Assembly (NCBI RefSeq): GCF_901709675.1
Contig: NC_051087.1
Span: 5,475,001 to 5,539,000, forward strand
Source: Syngnathus acus
Taxonomy: Eukaryota; Chordata; Actinopteri; Syngnathiformes; Syngnathidae
Direction: 5' to 3'
Length of the DNA stretch: 64,000 nt
Shown here: piece by piece, positions 21,667 to 32,266 of the stretch
How positions within the stretch are numbered: the stretch's first letter is position 1
How the letters are laid out: each line of letters opens with the position of its first letter
The notes under the pieces: model-generated
The model's input: only the letters and a program-made list of their open reading frames with translations
Databases searched by the model: none
What the model was told of the DNA's origin: nothing
Made by a program: the position numbers and the translations under genes

Positions 21667-23866
21667 CCGATTGGATCTTGACAACCGTCGCCGTCCGAGC
21701 TGCCGACGAACTTTCCTCCAGAATCACTCGAACGTTTATTTTGTTTACAAGGTGACATCGGCCCTCTTGAATTCTTTTCTGGGCAACTTCTGGCGCCGAG
21801 GTCTTCTCTTTCTTTGCCTTTTGGTTTACAAGGCCAGCATCCTAACGAGTGAATTCAGGTCAGCCAGCAAGCTCCCGTATGATGCAGATCTGGTGGCGGT
21901 GTGGGTTTCAGGCCCGGCGCTGGAAAATGAGACCCTTATGTGTTTCCGGACTGGAGCAGAGCGTGGTGGCGGGAACACTGTTCAAAGCTCAGCTAGCGTC
22001 GACCCACCAAATACACCCCAGTGCTTTTGGAAAAGTGGAGAGGAAGCTTCAAATGTGTAGCAGGACATTGCAGACATCCTTCTGGTCGCCTTTCATCACT
22101 TTAGCACAATTCACTGTGCATCGCCTGAACCCAGAGACAATCACACAGTCGTGACTGCACTCCACATTGGGACACAATATGCCCTGCCTGGAGTTGCCCT
22201 GGCAACAAGGACATAGGCGATAAAGAGATGACTATTTTTTCTTTTTTTTTTTTTTTTTAAATCTTTTTTGTCAAAGCAATGTTGTGGAAAACTTTGTGAC
22301 ATCACATCACAGATCTATTTTTTCCCTGAAAGGCAAGCCTTCTGTTTGTTTTTTTTCAATTCCTGTTTTGCCAAACACGTCTTTATGTTTTATCTTTTTT
22401 TCATTTGTAATTGTGTGAAATGTTTGCAGTAGGGCGAAACCTCCAAAGTCAAACTGGTCAAAATATATATATATATTATTTTTTGTAACACGCTCCGCTG
22501 TTGTACAAGTGTAAAGGCAGGGTAACTGTAAAAGAAAGCTAAAATCAAGTCAAACAACTCACCCTAAGTTCACAGACGAAGAGTACGTACTTACTGCAGG
22601 ACGTGACGCCAAATCTGATCTTTTTATCTACTCGCATTACAAAACCAAATGCAACTTCTCTTCCAAGTGTCTATGGAGGTTACTAAGTACATTTTGGCAA
22701 AACAACTGACATGTTTTTGCCTCAAAACACTTGTGGAGATTTGTCAAAATGCCAATTCTACATTTCAATGTATTTTTTGACTTTGGAACGTTGGACTGCT
22801 TTTTAGTGTGTCATCATGTGTCAACTGTAAAAGCACATTATGGATGTGGTCCTTCATTGGGCTTCTTGTTACTTTCGGTTTTTGGTTTACAGCTGTGAAT
22901 GTGGCCCTGATAAAAAACAAAAAAAAACAAGAGATGTATTTATTTTACTTTTTTAAGTAGCCAATTACAAAATGTGGCTTAATGTGGTGATAAAATCATT
23001 GTTTGCAACTGAGTAAGTGTAGATTGCCACAGATGTCATGGGTTTACCTTTCATTGTTTTTCATCAGATTTTACAAATGTCCAACTTTAACGATCATCGC
23101 TTCGTCGTTCACGTTTAGTAAGACTTCCTGCCGAACCACATTCTGTGATGAGGTACTGCTATCAAGGTTTGCTTTTTACAAGATTTGTAAGGATGGGCAT
23201 TTGACTCCTCTTCCTAGAATATGAGCAAAATTAACATTATTGGGATAAAAGAAACCCAATAATGTGATTGTATTAGTCAACATTTAATTCCACATAGTAG
23301 ACATGGTTAGTTTAATATTTCAATGCCCATCCCTACTTGGAACTAAGCAGTGTGCGGATGTGGGTCACACTCAGGGGATTATCATTGATCATTAACAAAA
23401 ATGTAGCACAGTCAGGGTATTCTCTTTGGTTATACCACAGTACTTGAATATTTGTTTTATAGTGTATTACCCCGCCCCTCTTCCCCTCCCCTTCCAGCTA
23501 TTCCTCTTTCATGAAAGTAAACACATACAACCACATTGTATTGTCTTATAGCTATCGCACATTCACTATTCATTGCCTGGTCACATGTTACGAGGCCATG
23601 AGCTACCTATAAATCTGACTGTCGTATTTTTGGGTTTGTAATATGCAGATATTTGTGCAGCGTGGACACATGATGGTGTAGTATGCAAATATTCTTTGAC
23701 TGATCTCAGACTGTGATTTTGAACTCTGCACAGAGATTTCCTATGGTTTTGTGCGCGTGTGCACAAACAAACGCACGCGTGTGTGCGTGTGTCTTATGGG
23801 GAGAAATGTATATATGACCCATATGCCCATATGTGTACGGTAATAAATGACCAGGAAAACAGTCTT
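21667..23866 (+). other. Probable chic2 3' UTR
   Basis: No other gene signal follows the chic2 stop codon. AATAAA at 23842-23847 is followed by a T-rich segment, suggesting a 2.2-kb 3' UTR. The region includes poly-T tracts near 22240 and a long AT-rich body. Earlier cleavage sites are possible. Confidence 0.45.
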
Positions 23867-24425
23867 TATTTGTAAAAAAAAAAAAAAACAACTAGTACAG
23901 TAAGACTTTTATTTTTAAATGACTACGTATAATAAGGCTTTAAAAAAGACTATGTATAGTAAGACTTTTTTTTTACTTTTTAAATTACCACCTATGTTTC
24001 TTGACCCCTGAGCTTTGACTCCTACCCCTGATCCTTGACCTTTGACATATGGCCCCTGACCCGAACCCAGTGCTTCTCAATAATTTTCTGTGATGGAGGG
24101 AGAAGGAAACATTTCGCGCCCCCCCCCCCCCCGCCCCATGTTATTAACATTAAAGAAAACAAAATATAAATAAAAAAGAAAGATCAACTTACAATAAAGA
24201 ATAACTATTAATAACATTGTTTTTTAGTCTGTAACAGAACAGATTCAATGTGCATCACTTTGCTTGAAATTAAAAATAAATTATAATTATTTAAACTATA
24301 AATATTATTGACCAACTGCCATTTTATACTGGAAAAAATACAATAAAATAATAAACATACATAATATTAAACTAAATAACAGCAATAAATTCAATTTATG
24401 TATTGTGTCCCCCAAAATGACTCAG

Positions 24426-24457
24426 TATGAATGAATGAATGAATGAATGAATGAATG
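24426..24457. repeat. (ATGA)n microsatellite
   Basis: Seven to eight uninterrupted tetranucleotide units in the repeat-rich chic2-lipocalin interval. Confidence 0.85.
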
Positions 24458-24951
24458 CCCTTTGACATGATATTCTGAAGGAAGTTGAAAGTCAACAAAG
24501 CAGGTGAGGGTGACATTTTCCATAAGCTTTCAGCAGATGTTTGAATAAATTCAGCAATTAAAGAGGTATTGAATTTTCCCTATTACGATTGTTTAGTTGT
24601 GTTCACTTGGGTACACCTGAGATCAAAATGTTCTTTACCCTTGTTCATCTCCATCCTGCCATTGTCAATATCAGTTTCCTCAAGCCGACCCAAGCTGACG
24701 TTCAGCAAGGTCAGAGAACACCCGAGACTGATCACCAGTGAATCGGAAGGCAAATGTTGACAGCCATCAATGGGTGCTACCTCAGATGCACGTTTTTGGA
24801 ATGTGGTGGGGAGGCAGAATATCAGGAAAAATCAAACCGCAAATGGAGAACAGTCAAGATGCTTGAACTGAGATTCAAAGCACCATGTTGCTGTGCTCCC
24901 AACTAATATAATAATGAGTACTAACATACACCATCCATGGTTGTGAGCCGG

Positions 24952-25023
24952 GGTACCATAGTGTAGTGGTTAATGCGCTGCACCCTGAGTGCAGTGATGG
25001 GAGTTCAAATCCCAGTGGAAACT
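24952..25023 (+). tRNA. tRNA-Gln(CUG)-like sequence, probably degenerate
   Basis: A 72-nt cloverleaf-like sequence. It has a box-A-like TAGTGTAGTGG, an anticodon stem CTGCA/TGCAG around the loop CCCTGAG (anticodon CTG), and a T arm GGGA-GTTCAAA-TCCC. The acceptor stem (GGTACCA against TGGAAAC) has two mismatches. It could be a decayed tRNA gene or the head of a tRNA-derived SINE. Confidence 0.45.
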
Positions 25024-25157
25024 CAGACTTTACATTCTGCAACATAGTTGCTTGGTGCTCCCCCATAAAACCATTTTAGGATTGATCTATTCTTATCCAA
25101 CTATTCGCTTGTTAGGTCATCGATGAAACCATGTATCTACTATGTCTTACAAGCCAG

Positions 25158-25229
25158 GGTTCCATAGAGTAGTGGTTAGTTCCCTGGACTCTGAACCCAG
25201 CGACTGGAGTTCGAATCTCCGTGAGACCT
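25158..25229 (+). tRNA. tRNA-Gln(CUG)-like sequence
   Basis: A 72-nt sequence very close to eukaryotic tRNA-Gln. It has acceptor GGTTCCA, box A TAGAGTAGTGG, loop CTCTGAA with anticodon CTG, and T arm GGAG-TTCGAAT-CTCC. There is one mismatch and one wobble pair in the acceptor stem and one mismatch in the anticodon stem, so function is doubtful. It lies 134 bp after the preceding tRNA-like sequence, in the same orientation. Confidence 0.5.
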
Positions 25230-25237
25230 CAGACATT

Positions 25238-27030
25238 TTATCCAATCAGAAAGTGGGGGTGAGGGCGGGTGTGGCACTTTTCACTTTCAGTTAAGCTTTG
25301 GCCATGATTTTTCCCTAATAAACTGGCCTGTTAATAGGTACACTTGAAAATGGCGGTGTACCTAATGGAGTGTCCAAGTGACATCACAGATCAAACAGCC
25401 AATCAGAAAGTGGGGGTGAGGGCGGGTGTGGAACTTTTCACTTAAACCAGGGTGTCGACCTCCAGTCCTCGAGGGGCCGCGTTCCAATATGTTTTCCAAG
25501 TGACCCTCGTTAAGCGCACCTGCGTGAAAAGTTTTAGCTCATTTCATGTTCCGCAGGAGCTAAAACTTTTCACGCAGGTGCACTTAACGAGGGAATAACA
25601 CGGACACTCCATTAGGTACACCGCCATTTTCAAGTGTACCTAATAACAGGCCACTTTATTAGGGAAATATCATGGTCAAAGGTCACAGGTGTCAAGCTCT
25701 AGTCCTCGAGGGGCCGCGTTCCAATATGTTTTCCAAGTGACCCTCGTTAAGCGCACCTGCGTGAAAAGTTTTAGCTCATTTCATGTTCCGCAGGAGCTAA
25801 AACTTTTCACGCAGGTGCACTTAACGAGGGAATAACACGGACACTCCATTAGGTACACCGCCATTTTCAAGTGTACCTAATAACAGGCCACTTTATTAGG
25901 GAAATATCATGGTCAAAGGTCACAGGTGTCAAGCTCTAGTCCTCGAGGGGCCGCGTTCCAATATGTTTTCCAAGTGACCCTCGTTAAGCGCACCTGCGTG
26001 AAAAGTTTTAGCTCATTTCATGTTCCGCAGGAGCTAAAACTTTTCACGCAGGTGCACTTAACGAGGGAATAACACGGACACTCCATTAGGTACACCGCCA
26101 TTTTCAAGTGTACCTAATAACAGGCCACTTTATTAGGGAAATATCATGGTCAAAGGTCACAGGTGTCAAGCGCTAGTCCTCGGGGCCGCGTTCCAATATG
26201 TTTTCCAAGTTACCCTCGTTAAACACACCTGCGTGAAAAGTTTTTGGTCCTTTTCACGTACCGCAGGAGCTAAAACTTTTCACGCAGGTGCGCTTAACGA
26301 GGGAATCACACGGACACTCCATTAGGTACACCGCCATTTTCAAGTGTACCTAATAACAGGCCACCTTATTAGGGAAATATCATGGTCAAAGGTCACAGGT
26401 GTCAAGCTCTAGTCCTCGGGGCCGCGTTCCAATATGTTTTCCAAGTGACCCTCGTTAAGCGCACCTGCGTGAAAACTTTTAGCTCATTTCATGTTCTGCA
26501 GGAGCTAAAACTTTTCACGCAGGTGCACTTAACGAGGGAATCACACGGACACTCCATTAGGTACACCGCCATTTTCAAGTGTACCTAATAACAGGCCACT
26601 TTATTAGGGAAATATCATGGTCAAAGGTCACAGGTGTCAAGCTCTAGTCCTCGGGGCCGCGTTCCAATATGTTTTCCAAGTGACCCTCGTTAAGCGCACC
26701 TGCGTGAAAAGTTTTAGCTCATTTCATGTTCTGCAGGAGCTAAAACTTTTCACGCAGGTGCACTTAACGAGGGAATCTTGGAAAACATGTTGGAACGCGG
26801 CCCCAAGGACTAGAGCTTGACACCTGTGACCTTTGACCGTGATATTTCCCTAATGAAGTGGCCTGTTATTAGGTACACTTGAAAATGGCAGTGTACCTAA
26901 TGGAGTGTCCGAATGACGTCATGGATCAAACAGCCAATCAGGAGGTGGGGGTGAGGGCGGGTGTGGCACTTTTCACTTTCACTTAAGCTTTTTCCCTAAT
27001 GAAGTGGCCTGTGATTAGGTACACATCATG
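25238..27030. repeat. Array of palindromic ~237-bp units with inverted flanks
   Basis: Six tandem copies lie at about 25450-26775. Each starts near GTCCTCGAGGGGCCGCGTTC and contains a 37-bp arm (CCCTCGTTAAGCGCACC...) and its inverted partner with about one mismatch, separated by a ~15-base loop. The rest of the unit (CACTCCATTAGGTACACCGC...) appears in the opposite orientation on both sides (25300-25375 and 26830-26910). A GTGAGGGCGGGTGTGG motif recurs at about 25258, 25417 and 26951. The CTAGTCCTCGAGGGGCCGCG end resembles dispersed fish hAT MITEs. Short open frames here are repeat artefacts. Confidence 0.85.
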
Positions 27031-27097
27031 GACACTACAATAGGTACACTACACGAGGTAAAAAAAAAAAAAGAATAAATAAATAAGAAAGTGTCGC

Positions 27098-28090
27098 TAA
27101 CGATTCGGTGAACGATTATTTTGAACAAAAATTTTGAGTGAACCGATTCCGAAGATTCAATTCACTTAACTGGAATGCACAACATTACCAGTACAAAACA
27201 ATGTAGACGACCATTTGCTGCCAGGTCGAAATAGCCGACTGGTTAGTGACATGGGCTCGTGCTCGGTCAAAATTTGGTTCGATCCCAGGTGTGAGAATGT
27301 TTCACGATGTGCTTTTATTGTGCAATTAGCCCTTTGTTTATTTATTCTTTTTTTTTTTACCTCGTGTATTTGACTACTTGCTCTTTATTTTGGGGGACAC
27401 CAACACATGTTACACAACGTAAAACACAAACATATTGTCATATAAAGCAGTTAACCAAATGTCAGATTTTTGTTTTCATGCCCAAAAAATAAAAACAAAG
27501 AATAAAACACCAGACAAGTTTTAACAGGTTTTAATGTTTATTCAAATAATAATGACAATAATAATAATAATAAAAGTACATTTCAAACCAGCAATCTAAT
27601 GTGAAATTGCAGTAGATATATTGGATAACAATATTTATGCGTATATATGCATACACGTTTTTTTAAAACTACTATAAGTGTTATAAAATCAAGATTACCC
27701 AAAGAGAAGCATAATCTCCCCGTTGTTTGCATAACGCATCCCTTCATGCAATAAAGTTAGCTTGGAGAAAACGCGCATAAAAGAAGTGCTGTTTCACTGA
27801 GAGGTTCTTTCTTTCCTTGGCAAATCGTAAATCTACATTCTGGCTTGCATAGTTCACGCCAGGAGGGAGACGCAACACGTTCACTGACTGATCCGTTGAT
27901 CCACGGGAAGGAAGGCAGTTCACCCATTGACTCGTTCGCGAACGGGAAAGTCAGGATTTGTTCCCTCACTGATCCGTTCTCGCGATGAACTGGAAATGCA
28001 AATCACTGACTCGTTCACTCAGATCCGTTCAGTTGTTGAACGGGAAATGCAATTCACGACTCGTTCGTGAACAGGAAGTTACGTCATTTT
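27098..28090. mobile_element. Transposon relic with GTTC(G)CGAAC-type subterminal repeats
   Basis: 27100-27170 and 27836-28080 carry many copies of degenerate ACTCGTTCGCGAACG, GATCCGTTC and GAACGGGAAATG motifs in both orientations. These are typical of transposase-binding subterminal repeats in nonautonomous DNA elements. The middle is AT-rich without a coding frame. Family is uncertain. Confidence 0.4.
27224..27293 (+). repeat. tRNA-like promoter module, possible SINE head
   Basis: A box-A-like TAGCCGACTGGTTA and a box-B-like GGTTCGATCCC are spaced as in a tRNA, but the cloverleaf stems are poor. A decayed tRNA-derived SINE is the likeliest reading. Confidence 0.35.
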
Positions 28091-28502
28091 CTTCTTCGTT
28101 TAGTTTTACGGCGAGGTGGTACCAGCTTCAATGTGCATTACTGACACCTACTGGTTAAGGTCATATGAACTGAAAAAAGAACGAAGCACCGCGCCCCACT
28201 ATTTGAGAAGCACTGCGCTAACCCGACCAAAACGACCATGTATTGTAAGGCTTTTCTTATTAAAAAAAAATATTTCCGTGTACATAAGAATAAGACGTAA
28301 TATAGTTTCTGAAATGACAGTGATTAAATGGCTACTTGAGCTTAGGCCATAATCATAATGTGACTGTTAATGAATTTGAAAAATATTTGCGAACTACATT
28401 AATTCTATTGACGAATACAATAATTAAAAAAAATATAACATTTTGATTGAAATTGTTTTATTGGATCAACATGGTCTCTTTGTATTGTTTTTTATTTTAT
28501 TT

Positions 28503-30023
28503 TTAATTTCTCATCGAATCCACAATCATCTTTATTCCACTTTGACTGCTGAGCAGCTTGTCCAATAGTCTCATATATTCTGGGTCAGCTTGACTGAGGA
28601 CGGAGGTTAAATCAGTGGTCTCTGTGTCTTTTGAAGCTGATGAATCTGGACAAAAACCTGGCAAATTAAAAGACAAAGTAAATGAGCTATAACTCTTCAG
28701 TAATATCGAACAAATTAAAAGGTAAAAGTTTGTTTTTCGAGCAGGCTAAGCTTGCCAGCCTCACAGATATGTAGGCCTTAAGATAGAAATACAGCAAATG
28801 AAAATAGAGATTTTTTAATTTTTTATTATACCATTGAATTGAAGTGTGAGGTAAGTGGTTTGGACAGTTTGAGTTTGAAAAGCCACCACATCATATTATT
28901 GAAAAAGTCAAATGTCCTCACCTTTGTCTGCAGCCAGGATGGTGGGTGGGGGTAAATTCAGACATGCCGCCTGCCTCTTGAACTCATCAATCTCAGCACT
29001 CGTCAATTTTGGTCTTCTGGCTGGAGAACACAAAACTCATATGCCCTCAAGTGGACTTTTGACAGCTTTAAAACAGGACAATTCATCTTTTGTTTGCTAG
29101 CTTAAAAGATTACCATGCATGTCAGCCATATTTGTAGAATGTGTTTTTGCTGTGTACTAAAGGAGACATGTAGCAACCATCAAAGTCATTTAAATTTTGG
29201 ACCCTCTTTGTTGGAATGGCCCGTAGAGCACAGGTTGGCCGTCACCTCTGGTCGACTATTGAAAACTACCCCACATATTGTCAGACACTTGTCGGTTTTG
29301 GCCGCGTGGTTCGGCCCAAGGGAGGTCCAACAGTCCATCAAGAGATGTAGTTGTAATTCTTACTCAAAAGCTGCATAACACGGTACGTGCGTTCTCCCAA
29401 GGTAGTGTTAGACAGAAGAAGAATGCAGTCAGAGCAGCTGGTCCTCAAGAGAACCTCACTAGCAGAGAGGGGATGCTCTAATGCAAACACACAAAAGAAA
29501 CGTCCATTTGCACTTTTTGTTAGCACAAAGTCCAAAAAATGATCAATGTGAATGTTTACCCATGTGCAGAGTGTTGTTGACCAAGGTCAACTTTGAAGTG
29601 ATACTGTAGCATCGGCCCAACCTTTTCAAAAACACGACAGGTCATATAATATTCAATATGTGAACCAAACACAATCTGTAATTACTGTACATTTTCTGGA
29701 CTTGAAACACAAAGATGGAGTCGCTCTCATTGGCCGGGAAGACTTTCCCCCACACGTTTTCCACAAACATCTTTGTCAGGAGTTTGGAGCCTGGCATGTC
29801 AGTACTTTCTCCCGCAAACGTCCACACGCCCAAGAGCTGCAACACAAAAAGCAGAAACAATACTTGCACCCAATTGATTATATTCATTGACTCAACCGGG
29901 GAAGTATCTTACCGGGTCGCGACTTTGGATTTCCACCTGCTGGGTCAACGTGTCACAGTCAGAGGTCAGAGGGGCCGAGAGGCCTGCCGATAGAAACGTG
30001 AAAGCGAGGATTAAGAACAACAT
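28503..30023 (-). CDS. Secreted lipocalin-like plasma glycoprotein, copy 1
   Basis: Six exons in gene order: 30023-29913, 29836-29691, 29621-29560, 29477-29364, 29020-28922, 28657-28503. They total 687 nt, or 228 aa. There is a signal peptide (MLFLILAFTFLSAGLSA), and the mature protein probably begins APLTSDCDTL. A lipocalin-type G-x-W lies near residue 40 (LLGVWTFAGESTDMPGSKLL). Conserved cysteines occur in SDCDTL, GRCYS, TSCSDCIL, AACLNL and FCPDS. NES, NNT and NTT sequons suggest glycosylation. It resembles the alpha-1-acid-glycoprotein/orosomucoid-like lipocalins of teleost plasma, a group that includes the pufferfish saxitoxin/tetrodotoxin-binding proteins; the ligand here is unknown. 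It is a tandem duplicate of the gene at 31010-32266, with internal exons of identical size (62, 114 and 99 nt). Family call from pattern memory only. Confidence 0.8.
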
Positions 30024-30088
30024 CACGGCTGGATCAGCGTGTTGATTTGCGTGAAAATATTGTGGCTGCTTGTTCTAGAATGCAACTG

Positions 30089-30094
30089 TTTATA
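30089..30094 (-). promoter_or_regulatory. TATA box of lipocalin-like copy 1
   Basis: TATAAA on the minus strand, about 66 bp upstream of the ATG at 30023. The spacing fits a short leader and an inducible, tissue-restricted (for example hepatic) promoter. Confidence 0.5.
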
Positions 30095-30284
30095 GCAATT
30101 CGAGTGTTTATCAATGTATCAAAGTTCAGCCACTTGTTTACACACGTTTTGTAATGTGTTTTGAGATGGAGGGGAAAGTTTAGCCGAAAATGTTCACTTC
30201 TTAACTTTTCAGGAAATGGGATTGATAATTGTGTAGGAAACTGAGATTGTTGACGTCCACCTTTTGTTTTTCATCATTTTATTC

Positions 30285-30478
30285 GCTGGGGGCCGCGTTC
30301 CAATACGATCTCCAAGTTACCCTCGTTAAACATACCTGAGTGAAAAGTTCAGTTCATTTTCACCTTCTGCAGGAGCCTAACTTTTGACTCAGGTGCAGAA
30401 TTTTTTTAGGATGACTTTTTTGTTCTTGTACAAGGTGAAAATATCATATTGGAACGTGGCCCCCGAGGACTGGAGTTC
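30285..30478. mobile_element. MITE related to the 25.4-26.8 kb array unit
   Basis: The left part GGGGGCCGCGTTCCAATACG and the right part TTGGAACGTGGCCCCCGAGG are inverted repeats. The interior has a CTCGTTAAACATACCTGAGTG arm and a partner around CTTTTGACTCAGGTGC. This is a diverged single copy of the sequence tandemly amplified further left. Confidence 0.6.
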
Positions 30479-31009
30479 CACTGGTCTAAGCCAAGGGTAA
30501 GCAAAGTATAGCGCTAATAAATAATATATAATCCAGCCCACTCAGAGTCCTGTCAATAGGTCATTATATTGATTTTGCTGATGTCAATCAAAATTATGTT
30601 GAATAATTATGATTCAATTGTGATACCTATTACAATGACATTAAATGTAAAATGTATATATTAGATGCAAACATTTGACTATTGTGCCCATAACAGAGAG
30701 CACACAAGTATTAGGTTGTGTTTTATGTGTGGTATATAAATAAATATGTATTATTATTAACCTTAACAGCAAATCATAGCAACCAACTACTGACAACTAC
30801 TACAGGCTTTTCTTTTGTGTCTTCTCACACAAAATAAGTTGCCTAAACCTGATCGAAGCATTACTCTCACAATCTCCCTTTCAAAGGTAAATAAAGTATT
30901 ATTTTATGAGTGAACTTTATTAGTAAATCAGAGCAACACACTACTTGTTTGATTTGAGCGTGTACACTAGCAGATGCGTGCACAATGCTATCAAAGTATT
31001 TTCCAACAA

Positions 31010-32266
31010 TCAGTTGATAAAGAAGTCAAAAAGTTGGTCGAGAAGCTTCGCAACCCGCTGTCCCATCTTGGCCTCTAACAACGAGTTGAAGGCAGCAAGT
31101 CCATCCGAGGTTGCAATGTTGTCTGGGCAGATTTCTGTGGACATAAGACATAATATAGTGTTTGAAATGACGGTGACTAAATGACTACGTGATCCGAGAC
31201 TTCTCACCATAGCTCGGGTCCATCATGAGTGGGGAGGGCATCTGGAGACACTTTGCTTGCATCTTGAGCATCTCCACGTCGGCAAGTGAGACGCTCCGTT
31301 GCCTGCCTGGAGATCAAGCAAGCAGCCATCAACCAAACAAACACCGACTGAGAGCTTCGATCAACAAACCAACCATCAATTCAAACATAAATTGGGCAAT
31401 CAACTTTCAACCACCAACCAAGTCACACTCAACCAAGAAACATCCAATTTCATCCAATCAACAACTGACAAAAACAAAACTCAGTCAAGTAAAAATCAAC
31501 TAAGCAATAATGAAGCATCAACCAAGCATCAGTCAACCAAGTGTCTCGTTTCTCTCCCAACGTCAGTCATAGAAAAAAGCTTAGCTGAATGGACAAATTT
31601 CACTGCATGTCTTACTGAACAGCAGAAGACTCTTAAAGGAGTCTTGACTGGTTTTGACTTCTTCATAGACCACCAGGCAGTCTGCACAGTCTGTCTCCAG
31701 GTATACTTCCTTGAGGTAAAACGGATGCTCTGTCAAAAACAACACACGAGAAAAAAAATCCTTGTAGTGGATCATTAAACCAAAAAATATCTTATCTTAA
31801 TTCGTGTCTGCTCACCAATCAATAATGTGCTGTTTTGCATGGTCACGTTGTAGATCATCCCGGAACATTCACCATAGCTAGAGAGAGAGAGAGAGTCCCA
31901 GTTAACAATAGGTTTGTAATTGCAATTGTGTCACAACTACTGCGTTTACATTCTCTGCGTCTGGAAGATGGTGAGCACGTTGCTGAGGGAGGTGGCGCGG
32001 ATGTCCAACCAGATGCTGTTGAGCAGATGTCCCAGAGATCGACTTCCCGGGAGGTCGGAGCTCCCCCCGATGTACAGCCAGCGTCCCAACATCTGTGTCA
32101 AGCCCACAGCACTGATTCCTCCAAAAAATCATGCATGGAGGTTTACACTTACTTGTTCATTGCTGATGCTTATCGGCTTCAGCAAAGTGTCACAGCTTGT
32201 CAACGGAGCAGCGCGGCCCACGCAGAGAAGAGCGAGCAAAAGAACGACGACCTCGCAGCTCTTCAT
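31010..32266 (-). CDS. Secreted lipocalin-like plasma glycoprotein, copy 2
   Basis: Six exons in gene order: 32266-32153, 32092-31950, 31877-31816, 31729-31616, 31306-31208, 31134-31010. They total 657 nt, or 218 aa. The signal peptide is MKSCEVVVLLLALLCVGRA, and the mature protein probably starts APLTSCDTLLKP. The lipocalin G-x-W is in MLGRWLYIGGSSDLPGSRSL. Cysteines match copy 1: TSCDTL, GECSG, TDCADCLV, AKCLQM, EICPD. NVT and NST sequons are present. The C-terminal helix region (KMGQRVAKLLDQLFDFFIN) differs from copy 1, and its last exon is 30 nt shorter. The shared exon sizes (62, 114, 99) show a tandem duplication. The pair sits between chic2 and fip1l1. Function inferred as binding of a small hydrophobic or basic ligand in plasma. 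Confidence 0.8.
31320..31545 (+). repeat. Strand-asymmetric CAACCA/ATCAA-rich tract
   Basis: About 225 bases very poor in G on the plus strand, made of imperfect CAACCAA, ATCAACA and CAATCAA words. It lies in intron 4 of lipocalin-like copy 2, so the transcribed strand is rich in TTGGTT. It looks like a decayed simple repeat. Confidence 0.6.

Larger units (their letters stand above)
24068..28215. mobile_element. Possible composite hAT-like element
   Basis: CAGTGCTTCTCAATAATTTT begins at 24068, and ATTTGAGAAGCACTG ends at 28215. They form a 13-bp perfect terminal inverted repeat (CAGTGCTTCTCAA). The 8-bp flanks CCCGAACC and CGCTAACC match at 6 of 8 positions. The 4.1-kb interior holds unrelated repeats and no intact transposase. 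It could equally be two separate relics of the same family. Confidence 0.35.

Noticed and set aside
26382-26820. Two similar plus-strand frames beginning MVKGHRCQALVLGAAFQYVF
   Set aside because: They are identical because they lie in adjacent copies of the ~237-bp palindromic repeat, so they are not genes.
31299-31778. A 159-codon plus-strand frame
   Set aside because: It overlaps the G-poor intronic tract and an antisense lipocalin exon (31616-31729). Its openness reflects low G content rather than coding.
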